Shown here: positions 52,039 through 61,700 of the stretch, piece after piece
Layout: the number at the start of each line of letters is the position of its first letter
How positions within the stretch are numbered: the first letter of the stretch is position 1
NCBI GenBank assembly: GCA_033675545.1
Contig: JAWDGP010004873.1
Coordinates: 1 to 64,000, forward strand
Direction of reading: 5' to 3'
Origin: Elysia crispata
Lineage: Eukaryota > Mollusca > Gastropoda > Plakobranchidae
Length of the DNA stretch: 64,000 nt
Notes under the pieces: model-generated
What the model was told of the DNA's origin: nothing
The model's input: only the letters and a program-made list of their open reading frames with translations
The model's database searches: none
Translations under genes and position numbers: made by a program

Positions 52039-53772
52039 ATGACCAAATCCGGAGCCGCCCCAGAGTCCGTCGAGGTATGCACTGCGCAGACCCAGAGTGT
52101 CATGGAGATCGATGCGCAGACCCCAGTCAACGGTACCGCCCCAAGTGTGGTGGTGGAGAAACCGGTGGTCGCCGAGGAGCCCTCTGTCCTGGTGGAGGAC
52201 GCTCAGGACAAGTCCAGCGATAACTCTACGAGCAGCAAGAAGAAACGCCCCGCCTGCAACTCTGACGATGTGGCCATCATGACGTTCACATCCAACAAGA
52301 GAGGGTGCGAAGAGCTGGTCAGGTGCATCCACGAAGGCAAAATTTTCCACGTCAATCCCACGGAATTGATCGTGACCAACAGCAAGACGTCCATGGATGT
52401 CTTCAGCTCCGCCGCCCCGGTCAAGCCCCAGGTGACGCCCGCCTCCACCGTGCCCACCGTGGAGCCCCTGCCCGCCTGCATAGCCGTCTACGCCGTCAAC
52501 GAAGCCCTGATGGGAGGTGGTGTGAAGCTCCGATACTCAACCAAGTCCAAGTCCCAGACCTTCATGGCCGCCATCCGGGAGAACCTGGCGAAGACTCCCA
52601 ACCACTGCTCCGTGAGCATCTGCGCTCACAAATCGGATGAGACGGTGGTGACCCCAGAGGACGTCCGAGCAGGCAACTGTTGGTTCTACTTGTCCTGTGG
52701 AGTCGACCGCCATGTGCTTCCACTCACCAAAAGCCGTGGCAACAAGAAGGCCGTCTCAGTGTACTATGGGACACAACCTGTACACACATTGTTGGCCATG
52801 ACGTCCAGCGTGGTGCAAGACGATTCAGGTGTTGTCCAAGCCAGGACCGACTGTGGGCGCAGCATCGAACTGGTGTTCCCAACCACCAAGAGGTTCAAGT
52901 CCTTCTACCTGCACCGGAGAGATGCCCCGCACATTTCCAGCCCTTGCTTCGTCCGTCTGTGCGGGTCCTCGGCATACGTGTCGTTTAACCCACCGGACAC
53001 TCCAGGGTACTTCAAGATTACTGTGGGGATCGCCAAGAAGTTCACCAGCACCACCAAGAGTGATGTGATGACCCCGTCCATGGGTCCCTCCGAGACGTTG
53101 ATCAAGACACCGGCTGACCAGACTGACGACTCTGCACCTGTGCCTGTGGTCAAGACGCCAGTGGTCGCACCCAAGCGCGTGACCGTGTTCAAGACCAACA
53201 GGCAGGTCATGGATGACGACGTGGACAGTTCTGATGAGGCCATGGAGTGCGATGATGAGGAGACTTCCGACCCTGATTCTCACGTCGAGGTTGGAGAAGA
53301 TCTCGCCGCCACAGCCACCGACGATGAGTTTGAGGAAGATGATGAAGAGACCGCTGAGGACAGAGAGTTCATCAATGATGAAGAGGAAGACGTCTCTGAG
53401 ATCGATAGCGACGAAGAGGTTGTTCCTGTGAAGAAGCCCATCAGACTCAAAATCATCGCGAAGAACTCTCAGAAGGACGCCGGCAGCATCACAAAGGCAC
53501 CCAAGAAGTCCAAGAAATGCCGCCAATTGTCCGACAGTGACAGTGAGGATGAAGAAGTGCCTCCCACCAACCCTCCTGCTAGCAACAAGACCATCAAGAA
53601 GGAGTTGTTCAAGAACTCTGGAGAAGACAAGGAGAACGCTCCCCCAACCTCCGCACAGAGCAAGAAGAGGCTCAGTGATGAGCCTGCTGACCTGCAATCC
53701 AAGGGAGGCAAGAAGAGACGTGTCATCCGCCCCCTGAGTGACACTGAGTCTGACGAAGATGAGAGTGAGTGA
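52039..53772 (+). CDS. Acidic nuclear protein, candidate polymerase accessory/processivity factor
   Basis: The ATG at 52039 gives 577 residues (MTKSGAAPESVEV). Residues about 75-340 form a strand-rich folded region. Beyond about 390 the protein is a long disordered tail with acidic runs (about 392-460) alternating with basic nuclear-localisation-like clusters (KKSKKCR, GGKKRRVIRP) and SDSE-type CK2 sites. Herpesvirus polymerase processivity factors combine a sliding-clamp-like N-terminal fold with a charged dispensable tail, and the promoter is of the palindrome class shared with other replication genes. No clamp signature can be read by eye, so this remains a candidate only. AATAAA at 53899-53904. 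Confidence 0.72.
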   Translation: MTKSGAAPESVEVCTAQTQSVMEIDAQTPVNGTAPSVVVEKPVVAEEPSVLVEDAQDKSSDNSTSSKKKRPACNSDDVAIMTFTSNKRGCEELVRCIHEGKIFHVNPTELIVTNSKTSMDVFSSAAPVKPQVTPASTVPTVEPLPACIAVYAVNEALMGGGVKLRYSTKSKSQTFMAAIRENLAKTPNHCSVSICAHKSDETVVTPEDVRAGNCWFYLSCGVDRHVLPLTKSRGNKKAVSVYYGTQPVHTLLAMTSSVVQDDSGVVQARTDCGRSIELVFPTTKRFKSFYLHRRDAPHISSPCFVRLCGSSAYVSFNPPDTPGYFKITVGIAKKFTSTTKSDVMTPSMGPSETLIKTPADQTDDSAPVPVVKTPVVAPKRVTVFKTNRQVMDDDVDSSDEAMECDDEETSDPDSHVEVGEDLAATATDDEFEEDDEETAEDREFINDEEEDVSEIDSDEEVVPVKKPIRLKIIAKNSQKDAGSITKAPKKSKKCRQLSDSDSEDEEVPPTNPPASNKTIKKELFKNSGEDKENAPPTSAQSKKRLSDEPADLQSKGGKKRRVIRPLSDTESDEDESE

Positions 53773-53898
53773 TCCAGTGGTACCGACACTCCTCTGTTGC
53801 GCTTCCCCTGATGTTTGTGGCGATGTACCATATGTGTACAACTCAACCCACGATCTGTCCTAAGAATATGTCTATATATATTTAATGTCTAATTGTTC

Positions 53899-53904
53899 AA
53901 TAAA
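53899..53904 (+). terminator. Polyadenylation signal AATAAA
   Basis: Signal 127 bases after the stop of the 577-residue gene, about 95 bases before the next ATG. Confidence 0.7.
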
Positions 53905-53999
53905 ATTTGAGAAAAAATCTAAACTATTTGTGTTGTTTTGATTCTTTATGATTTTATGTGACTGTATATATGTGTGTGTGTTCTTGTGGGTGCTACGCC

Positions 54000-56852
54000 A
54001 TGGCGAGTGTGAGACTGTATACGCTTCCTTACACCAGGTCGAAACGACTTGTACACGCTGTCACAACTCACGATCTGGAAGCTGTGGCCGCTCTGGTTCC
54101 GTCCCAGATCAATGTCAACCAGGCGTTTGAGTCTTATCCTGGCAGTCCGTCCACCTACCTGTCCCTGCTGGCTGTGGACAACAATAATGCACCCGCACTG
54201 CGATACGCGGTGGAGGTCGGGGCCAACGCTCTGATAAAGGACAGAAACGGTCTGAACGTGTTTTGTAAAGTGGCTGGCATGCCCTCTGAGAACAGGGAAA
54301 TGGTTGATACGCTGTTCTACGAGGGCAATGACGGGCACCACATAAACGATCAGACCGTTTCTGGAAACACCGCCGTGCACTACGCTGTGATGGCGAACAA
54401 TGTGTACGCCTTGTCCCGACTATTGGGTATGAGTTCCTCCACGGGAGCGGTCCGAGTGGCCACCGTGGCTAATCGAAAGGGTGACACGGCGCTCTTGTTG
54501 GCGATTAAGATGGTCACTCGCAGCGAGACTCCCAATGTTATCATACCAGTCATGTTGATACGGTACGCGCAGGAGGTGTCCCACGAACCCCTGTACACAA
54601 GTGACCGCAACGGTATGACGCCGATGGACCTTGCTCACAGGTATAATCTCAGGGAGGTTGAGGACCTACTGTTGCGCGGGGACTCGCAGTCCAGACAGTA
54701 TCTCCACCAACCCCCACGACCCACTCCAAGAAAGTCCAGACCTGTTGTGCCGCCCGCCACCGCCCTGTCGGAGCGTATAGATGCGAGCTTTAATGCGGCC
54801 GCCGATCTGGAGATCGATGAGTTCCCAATGCCTCAGGGTGAATTTGAGAGTGGCGACCCCGGGGTTCACGCAGAGGAGGGATGGGTGCCCAGGGAGAGAT
54901 CCAGCACGCCCTCACCACCAATGGCGACGGGAGAGGACGATGACACGTTGATGAGAGAGGTCGTGCGGTTGACTACGGAGATGGATGAGCTGCTGATGAA
55001 GAACGCGGAGATGGCTGCGGAGTTGGACAGGATGTCCGGTCAGGGCGCGGCTGAGAGTGACCTGCGTGACTGCGAGGATAGGTTGCGAACCGCGTTGGAC
55101 AGCGCGCACGACGACCGGGAGCGCATCAAGGAGCATAACGAAGACTTGTTGGCCGGCAAGGACGCGGAGATCGAGGCCAAGAGAAGAGAGATATACGACT
55201 TGAGTAGTAGCCTCACCGCCAATCTGGACCAGCTGTGCGACAACCGCGTTGGGGAAGAGTTGGTGCCGCTCCGGGAGCAGATGGAGAAGAGTGTGGAAGA
55301 GAACCGGGAGCTCCGGGAGTATCTGGACGGCCTCGTGTCGTCAGTCACAACCTCCGCAGGTGACTCTGACCGTTTACGCGCAGAGTTGAGCGACTCCAAT
55401 CAGACTGTGGAGAGGTTGACGGCCAAGTTGGAGATCGCGGAAAACAGCCTGATGGACCTCCGCACCGCTTCGGATCTGACCGCCACGACCCTGAGGGACC
55501 AGCTGGAGGCGAGGGAGAAAGAGGTCGGTGAGATCTACGCCAAGATGCAGGCGCGGATGGAGTCTCACTCCAAGTCTAGCGGTGAGAGAGAGATGGAGAT
55601 AGAAGGTCTGCGGGACGAACTGGACGTGGCCGCGGCTACCATCAGGGGTCTGACATCCGCCAGAGACGCGGCCGAGGACGCCGCCAAGGATGTGACTGCC
55701 ACTTTGGCTGAGACCAGAGACGCCATGGATCGGCAGGCCGGCGACGCGGCTGAGCTTGAGACGCGCGTCCGGACGCTGACCGACGAGTTGGAGACCCTCC
55801 GGAGTCAGGACGAGAGCGCTGCGTTAAAGGTCCGCCTGACCGCAGCCGAGACCGCCGTCACCAACATGACTGCATCCAGGGACTCTTACAAGAAGTGCGT
55901 GGGTGAACTGACCTCCAGACTGGAACTAATGAAGCAGACGGCTGCGGATGTATCCAAGCGGCACGCAGAGGAGGTGGCGAGCCTCAACGTGGACATGGAT
56001 GGCCTCCGGAACGAGCTGGTGGAGAAGCAGGAGTCCCTCCGCCAACAGATCTCCAACTACAACACAAACGCCTCTGAGTTGGGTGAGGAGATCAACCGGC
56101 AGACGTTCCAGTACCAGGCTCTCAACTCTAAGTACAGGTCCGAGCAGACCAAAGCAACCGCTCTGCAATCGGCCCTGGATCGGTGTCGGGCAGAGAGTGA
56201 GGACGAACTCAAGAAGCAGAAGAAGATCGTGGAGACCAACACACGGAACGCCGCGGAGGTCGCGGCCAAGCACGCCGCCCAGATTGAGAGCCTCGAAGCG
56301 ATGATTGCCGAGGCAGAGAAAGAAGCTGCGAAGGAGCTCAAGAGCAAGACCAGGAAGCTGAACTCGGAGATCAAGCAGCTCAAGTCGGACCTCGAAGACA
56401 TGCAGAAGGATAGCGAGGCCATGATGGATGAGGCCGACGACCGCCACAGGGTCCGCATGGACGCCATTCTGGCCGACCACGCCGCAGAGATGCGCGCGCT
56501 CAAAGAGGATTATCAGAAACAGCTGAGCGACATGTACGAGAGCAGCGTCAGGGAGAACGTCAAGTCCAACAACGCCAAGCGAGTAAGGCAGCTGGAGGAA
56601 CGCCTGGAGACCATTGAGGATGAATACGACGTCCGCGCTAAAGAGAGGGAGAGTCAATATCAAGTCTCTATGGCGTCTCACAGGGAGGAGGTCGCGCGTT
56701 ACAAGCGGCAGTTGGAGATGGCCGCGGAAGAGTTTGACAAGATGCAAAAAAAGATCAACGCGTTGACGGAACAGAACAGAACCTTGGGTGCCCAAATGAC
56801 CGAGAACGAACACGACAGTCTGACCCAGGGCATGATGCAGTTGGGACAGTAG
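54000..56852 (+). CDS. Ankyrin-repeat plus long coiled-coil protein
   Basis: The ATG at 54000 has a strong context (gccATGg) and gives 950 residues. Residues 1-240 contain about five ankyrin-like units; the clearest are GNTAVHYAVMANNVYALSRL (about 121), KGDTALLLAIKM (about 160) and NGMTPMDLAHRYNLREVEDL (about 203). A Pro-rich hinge follows. From about 310 to 940 there is an almost uninterrupted Glu/Ala/Leu/Arg coiled coil. Viral ankyrin proteins often bridge host ubiquitin or NF-kB components, and the coiled coil would make an elongated oligomer. There is no membrane span. The repeats are diverged from one another, so acquisition is not recent. AATAAA at 56911. Confidence 0.82.
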   Translation: MASVRLYTLPYTRSKRLVHAVTTHDLEAVAALVPSQINVNQAFESYPGSPSTYLSLLAVDNNNAPALRYAVEVGANALIKDRNGLNVFCKVAGMPSENREMVDTLFYEGNDGHHINDQTVSGNTAVHYAVMANNVYALSRLLGMSSSTGAVRVATVANRKGDTALLLAIKMVTRSETPNVIIPVMLIRYAQEVSHEPLYTSDRNGMTPMDLAHRYNLREVEDLLLRGDSQSRQYLHQPPRPTPRKSRPVVPPATALSERIDASFNAAADLEIDEFPMPQGEFESGDPGVHAEEGWVPRERSSTPSPPMATGEDDDTLMREVVRLTTEMDELLMKNAEMAAELDRMSGQGAAESDLRDCEDRLRTALDSAHDDRERIKEHNEDLLAGKDAEIEAKRREIYDLSSSLTANLDQLCDNRVGEELVPLREQMEKSVEENRELREYLDGLVSSVTTSAGDSDRLRAELSDSNQTVERLTAKLEIAENSLMDLRTASDLTATTLRDQLEAREKEVGEIYAKMQARMESHSKSSGEREMEIEGLRDELDVAAATIRGLTSARDAAEDAAKDVTATLAETRDAMDRQAGDAAELETRVRTLTDELETLRSQDESAALKVRLTAAETAVTNMTASRDSYKKCVGELTSRLELMKQTAADVSKRHAEEVASLNVDMDGLRNELVEKQESLRQQISNYNTNASELGEEINRQTFQYQALNSKYRSEQTKATALQSALDRCRAESEDELKKQKKIVETNTRNAAEVAAKHAAQIESLEAMIAEAEKEAAKELKSKTRKLNSEIKQLKSDLEDMQKDSEAMMDEADDRHRVRMDAILADHAAEMRALKEDYQKQLSDMYESSVRENVKSNNAKRVRQLEERLETIEDEYDVRAKERESQYQVSMASHREEVARYKRQLEMAAEEFDKMQKKINALTEQNRTLGAQMTENEHDSLTQGMMQLGQ

Positions 56853-56910
56853 TGACCTCCCGCCCCACATCATATGTCGCATGCAATTCTATGTATCCCA
56901 TGTCGTTTCT

Positions 56911-56916
56911 AATAAA
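56911..56916 (+). terminator. Polyadenylation signal AATAAA
   Basis: Signal 58 bases after the ankyrin/coiled-coil stop; faces the minus-strand signal at 56969. Confidence 0.7.
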
Positions 56917-56968
56917 GGTCGTGACCATCCAAATAACAATACCTGTTTTTGTTTTTTTAATTCACAAC

Positions 56969-56974
56969 TTTATT
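56969..56974 (-). terminator. Polyadenylation signal AATAAA (minus strand)
   Basis: TTTATT on the plus strand, 34 bases past the stop of the 426-residue Cys-rich gene. Confidence 0.7.
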
Positions 56975-57008
56975 TCATGCACTCATATACATTATACAAT
57001 TACATAAA

Positions 57009-58289
57009 TCATGTGTGTGTATGCTGCCGTCCGGGACGTCTGGAACACAACATACAGGGGTACTTGGTGTTCAGGGGGCAGGTCCTAGTTGTCTCCACGG
57101 GTACATAATACACGCACGTCTTGGCGGCGTTCCGGATGACCATCCGACATACGTCCTGCTCGCTGTGGCACAGGCTGAAGACTCTGGTGAACCCGCTGTT
57201 GATCTCCCACGCCAGTTCGTTAGAGTACAGCTGACCGTCTCTGATCGCCAACAGGGGGAAGTCCAAGATGCCGCGAGTGTTCTTCTCCGTGCAGTAGGTC
57301 ACCTCTCTGGTGTGCTCATCGGTAAAGATCTGACTCTTGTGGGCGCCGCCTGCCGAGGACTTCTTTTTGACCGCGACGTTGACCGGCTTGTAGCACCAAG
57401 GGCACATGCGGACCGTGTATAGCCCCAGGACTCGCTTCACGTTGCGATTCTTCTCTCCGAAGCACAGCCCGGTCATCGCGGGGATCTTCTCCGTCAGCAG
57501 GGTCAGGCGCACCGTCATGGATTTCTTACAAGACTTGGCGAGGGAGTGCAGCATAGAGCAAGCGTTGAGGTTTGTCGAAGACACTTGCAAAGACTCCTTC
57601 ATGAACTGCGTGAGGCGCCGTAGAAGGTACATGGGGTTGTTGAAGAACTGTTCAAAGCACACCCCGTGAAGAAACCGGATCGACTCCCGGCTGTACAGTA
57701 GATCTCTCATGTCAATCACAGGCAGCGGCGTAATGGCCTCGTAGGAGTCGCAGTCCGTCACGTTGCGGGAAGCCTTGACCGACTTGTCCGTCGCCAACCT
57801 CTCCACGTGGGCTCCGTAGTACCTTGACACGGCCTTCCAATGTGCCGCAGCGGGGCTTCTATCCGGGACGCCCGCGGTGTTGCATCCCTCGGTGGACGGT
57901 TGGGTGGGAAGCTTCTTCGGGATATACCTCTTGTGCTTGACCACGTAGTCGTCGCAGCAGTTGTTGGAGGACGTCCACTTGAGCACCAGAGAGGCCGTGA
58001 CTGCTTTGGGAGCCTTCTTCTGGGTTGTAGGCGCGATCGCGGCGTGGTTCGCCGCCCCCTCCAAAACGGCGGCGACGATGTCTTTCTCAAAGATCAGCCC
58101 GATGAGGGCCGTGTAGTTGTACATCATTAGAGCTTCGTCCCTGTACCTCGCTGGGTTGGTCTGCATGGGGAGACCCAGGGGGCGGTACACGTATTCCCAC
58201 ATGCCCTTGCGGACCAGCGGATGGAGCTCCGGGCGCTCCTCACGGGCGGGCCAAAACATGACCGCCCGCAGAGGGCTGAATAGGACCAT
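57009..58289 (-). CDS. Cys-rich 426-residue protein with C-x2-C pairs
   Basis: The family is not recognised. The N-terminal half has basic patches (KHKRYIPKK) and an NCCDDY pair. The C-terminal half has RMCPWCYKP (about 296) and a terminal YPCMLCSRRPGRQH, which together could make one zinc site, plus several isolated Cys and His. The overall helical body with terminal Cys pairs recalls the herpesvirus packaging protein UL32, again shorter than usual. The ATG at 58289 lies 157 bases from palindrome cluster F, shared head-to-head with the ssDNA-binding-protein gene; two NRF-1-like sites lie between, but no TATA box is seen. Confidence 0.76.
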   Translation of the reverse strand: MVLFSPLRAVMFWPAREERPELHPLVRKGMWEYVYRPLGLPMQTNPARYRDEALMMYNYTALIGLIFEKDIVAAVLEGAANHAAIAPTTQKKAPKAVTASLVLKWTSSNNCCDDYVVKHKRYIPKKLPTQPSTEGCNTAGVPDRSPAAAHWKAVSRYYGAHVERLATDKSVKASRNVTDCDSYEAITPLPVIDMRDLLYSRESIRFLHGVCFEQFFNNPMYLLRRLTQFMKESLQVSSTNLNACSMLHSLAKSCKKSMTVRLTLLTEKIPAMTGLCFGEKNRNVKRVLGLYTVRMCPWCYKPVNVAVKKKSSAGGAHKSQIFTDEHTREVTYCTEKNTRGILDFPLLAIRDGQLYSNELAWEINSGFTRVFSLCHSEQDVCRMVIRNAAKTCVYYVPVETTRTCPLNTKYPCMLCSRRPGRQHTHT

Positions 58290-58368
58290 AACGATCCGAA
58301 CTGTACCAGTCTCCCAATATCAAATGATCACACCAACAAGAACAGAGTGAGAGGCGCAATAATGGTTC

Positions 58369-58428
58369 GCGCATGCGCGGGCGCAGGAACCAATCAGCGT
58401 AAAGCGAGTGGGCGGGTCGCGCATGCGC
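58369..58428. promoter_or_regulatory. Pair of NRF-1-like sites GCGCATGCGC
   Basis: Two perfect copies at 58369-58378 and 58419-58428, 50 bases apart, with a CCAAT box between them (about 58391). They lie between the ATG of the 426-residue minus gene and palindrome cluster F. Confidence 0.5.
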
Positions 58429-58445
58429 ATCTGGCATTGATCGTT

Positions 58446-58573
58446 CTGAGTGAACGGAGGGTAGGTGGGTACCTATGCTCCGTTCACTCAGTAAAAAGTT
58501 TTGTATTTAACAAAGATAAAGAAGGCGCTGAGTGAACGGAGGGTAGGTAGGTACCTATGGTCCGTTCACTCAG
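58446..58573. repeat. Palindrome cluster F (2 copies)
   Basis: Copies at 58446-58491 and 58528-58573, separated by 36 AT-rich bases, 60 bases before the TATA box of the probable ssDNA-binding-protein gene. Confidence 0.9.
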
Positions 58574-58632
58574 TAAAACAGAGTGAGTGAGAGGTGATTG
58601 CGTCATGGAACGGTTTTCGCCGCCGCGCAGAC

Positions 58633-58640
58633 TATAAAAG
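58633..58640 (+). promoter_or_regulatory. TATA box for the probable ssDNA-binding-protein gene
   Basis: TATAAAAG 120 bases before the ATG at 58753 and 60 after the last palindrome. Confidence 0.7.
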
Positions 58641-58752
58641 CCCGACGTTTTCCCCTGATTGTCATTCTCACAAGATAACTCCTAGCAGACGCATCGACGT
58701 AGATTATCCTGTCAGTCTAGAAGTCATCACGTTCATCAACCTACCCAGAAAG

Positions 58753-61700
58753 ATGATCGAGACAACGAACGCTACTCACGCCCCCCCTGCAAACGCACCC
58801 GCGACGGGGTCCGATGGGGAGAAGGAGAAGAGCATCAAGTTGACCAAGGAGAACTGTGCGTACTACAATACGCATCTGATGGCCTTCCGAGTCAAGACTG
58901 CAGACCTGTTCAACGAGGCGACCTACGAACAGCACCGCCGATCGATGGCGGCTCTCTCCCAAGAGGATGAGAGAATCATGCTTGTCAGCACGGAGGACGT
59001 CATGCCCAGCATCTGCAAGCGCAACATGGTGTTCAATAATCGATTCATGAACAACCACATGCAGCGGTTCCTGCCCCTCTCTGCTGTGATCGGCAAGAAT
59101 AGCCTCAGAGACGTTTTCAATGACGTCTACCAGGACCCAGAGGCCGCCGACAGGTGCTCCCGATTGGCGCAGTCGGTGACCAAACACACCACAGAACCAT
59201 TCAGTCAGTTCTCCGATACGCCTGAGCAGTTCTTGCCCAAGCAGTATCTGGAGGATCAGCTGACCGACGACGAGCTACTTGTGGTGTTCTGCACGTTCAC
59301 GTGCGCCCTGCAGAAGCTGGCCAACAACGACATGCAGATCATGTTCATCAGCGACACGGAGGTCACCTCAACGGAGCTGACTCTGGGGCTCAGCAAGCAC
59401 ATCAGGGTGGTACCCACGCACATTTACGCGTCGGCGATACACTCCAAGGAGACGTACAGCCCCACGGCCAAGACAAACTCGCAGCTGGGCCTGAGGGTCA
59501 GCGACGCAGTGTTTAAAGAGTACAGATTCATGATCCGACAAGCACTCAAGTTCGGCACGGGCGACTGTGGGACCGCCCCTGCGCCGGAGCACACCGACAA
59601 TAGCTTCGAGGCCGATCTACTCCAGAGCCTGGTCAGCGCCGTCTTCAAGAAAGGACCGGGAGCCTTGAGCATGTGCAGCAGCTGCACCCAGTTTGGCGAC
59701 ATGATCTACACGATCATCCCGAACGATACTGTGTATGAGATCGCGTGTGAGCCCGAGGCGGTCTGGATCGTTTACCTGACGCAACTGCTGGATAAATTCT
59801 CCGCTTCCAACATCTCTCACATCAAGGTGGCGGACGGCACTGCGAAGATGTTGAAGTACCTGATGCTGTCCGGCAACCCGCTCACCAACTTGCAGCTGAT
59901 CGCCGCCAGGGGGAGCCCCACGACGTCGGCCCACGTGTGCTACCTGACGCAGAGGGTGTGCAAACAGAGGATCCCACAGAGACATCTGGGCGACACCGTG
60001 GACAAGTGCACAGAATGTACCGTATGTGCCTGTGGAGAGGACTGCGCGGCAGAGTGGGTGTCCGCGTTCACCAACTGGGACGCCATCAAGAGCAATGTGA
60101 CGGACAGGAAGGGCTGCTACAACAAGGAGAGCCAAACCTTCAACCAGATTTATATCACTGAATACAACAACCTGGCCGGCATCTTGGGAGGAGCTGGAAA
60201 GAAGATTCCAAAAAAGGGAGGAGGTGGGGACACCATCCTGAGAGCCGGCCCGGAGCTGTTGGAAGCTCACAAGATGATGATGGACAAGTTTCTGAACAAG
60301 ATCAAGGGGCCCTCCAACAAGAGCTCCAAGAACACTTTGGGGTACCTGTACGCCACCCTGAAAGAGATCAGCGACTTCGCTGAAAACGCAGGGCACAGAC
60401 AAGCCATCATCAATCGTGGAGAGTGCCACAAGAACGCCCTGGAGAGCATCCTGACCAGCAATTCCGGCGGGGCCAACATCCTGTCGATGGGCTGGCTGGG
60501 ACTAGTGCTGTCCAAGTGCAAGGTGCTGACGTACATGGGGAGGTTCGCGGTGAACAAGAAATTCAAGATCGGAGACTTCTTCGACAACCCCACCGCCGAG
60601 TTCAACACGGCCATCGCCGCCATCGCCACCAAGTACCTAGGCGTGTACTCCGATCCGGAGGACCAGGACAACCTGATGGTGAACGCGTACAACATCCTAC
60701 CGACCCTCAGCGACCCCTCCGATCCGGAGGGTGAAAAGAATGACGTCAACGGTGAACCCCAGCAGAAGATGGTCAACGTCAAGAAGGTCAGGACCAAGAC
60801 CAGCAACAAGTTCAAGTTCCTCAACGGTGTCTTGAAGCCGGCGGACAACAGAGGCAGGTGTGGCGGGATGGAGTTTGGATCTACGCGGAGCCCTCTGGCG
60901 GATTCCCAGATGACCATGCTGATGTCGTCCCTGAACAACATCATGAGCTGGTTGGTGCCCGAATATGACTGCACGCAGTGGCACAGATCGGTCAAGAAAC
61001 TGATCATGGAACTCCTGGCTCTCCCCATGGGTCAGTTTGACAACAAGTGCCTCCTGTTGCCTCAATGGGACCAATTTTTGTCCGTGTACGTGACTGGGCT
61101 GCTGATGGTGAACAACGACTACTTCGCGGCCCCCAACAAGTACTATACCGGAGTGACCATGCCGATGTTTGTGCAGCTCAAGGGGACCAAGGAGCAACTG
61201 TACGAGCCGGTCTCCCACACATTCCTCAAGGGAGGTCCGACCTTGGTCATGGGTACCACGAAGATGAGCCACTTTGTGTCCGACCTGGGCAACCGCATCG
61301 TCACCTGTGAGATGACCGATTTCAGACAGATGTCCACCACTCTGGGCGCCAACCGCATCAGCGGCTGTTGTGCGCCAGTCTCGGGCGTCTTCCTGCCCCT
61401 CAGACGGGTGGCTGGATCAAAGGACGCCAACTCTGTGGAGAGGGATGACCTGGCCGCGGACATGAGAGAGATGATCAACAAGGGCAGGTTGGACAGATGC
61501 GAGACTCTGCAGGCACTCGCACCCAAGATCCTGGCAAAGATCAGGAACGCTTACAGGAATACGGATGATGCTGTGGTGACCTACGACGACGTATACGACA
61601 TGTTCGATACCTACAAAGCGCACCTGCTGCTCAACGATCCGAGCATAGCGGAGATGGCGCAACATCTGGATGACAACGACAGACTGTCCGCCATCTGCCA

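Noticed and set aside
52500-52530. A Gly-Gly-Gly motif (MGGGVKLRY) in the 577-residue protein considered as a third PARG signature.
   Set aside because: No following Gln-Glu pair and none of the later PARG elements.
52825-53841. A 338-codon minus-strand frame opposite the acidic nuclear protein.
   Set aside because: It arises from the reverse complement of GAT/GAG-rich codons; there is no independent support.
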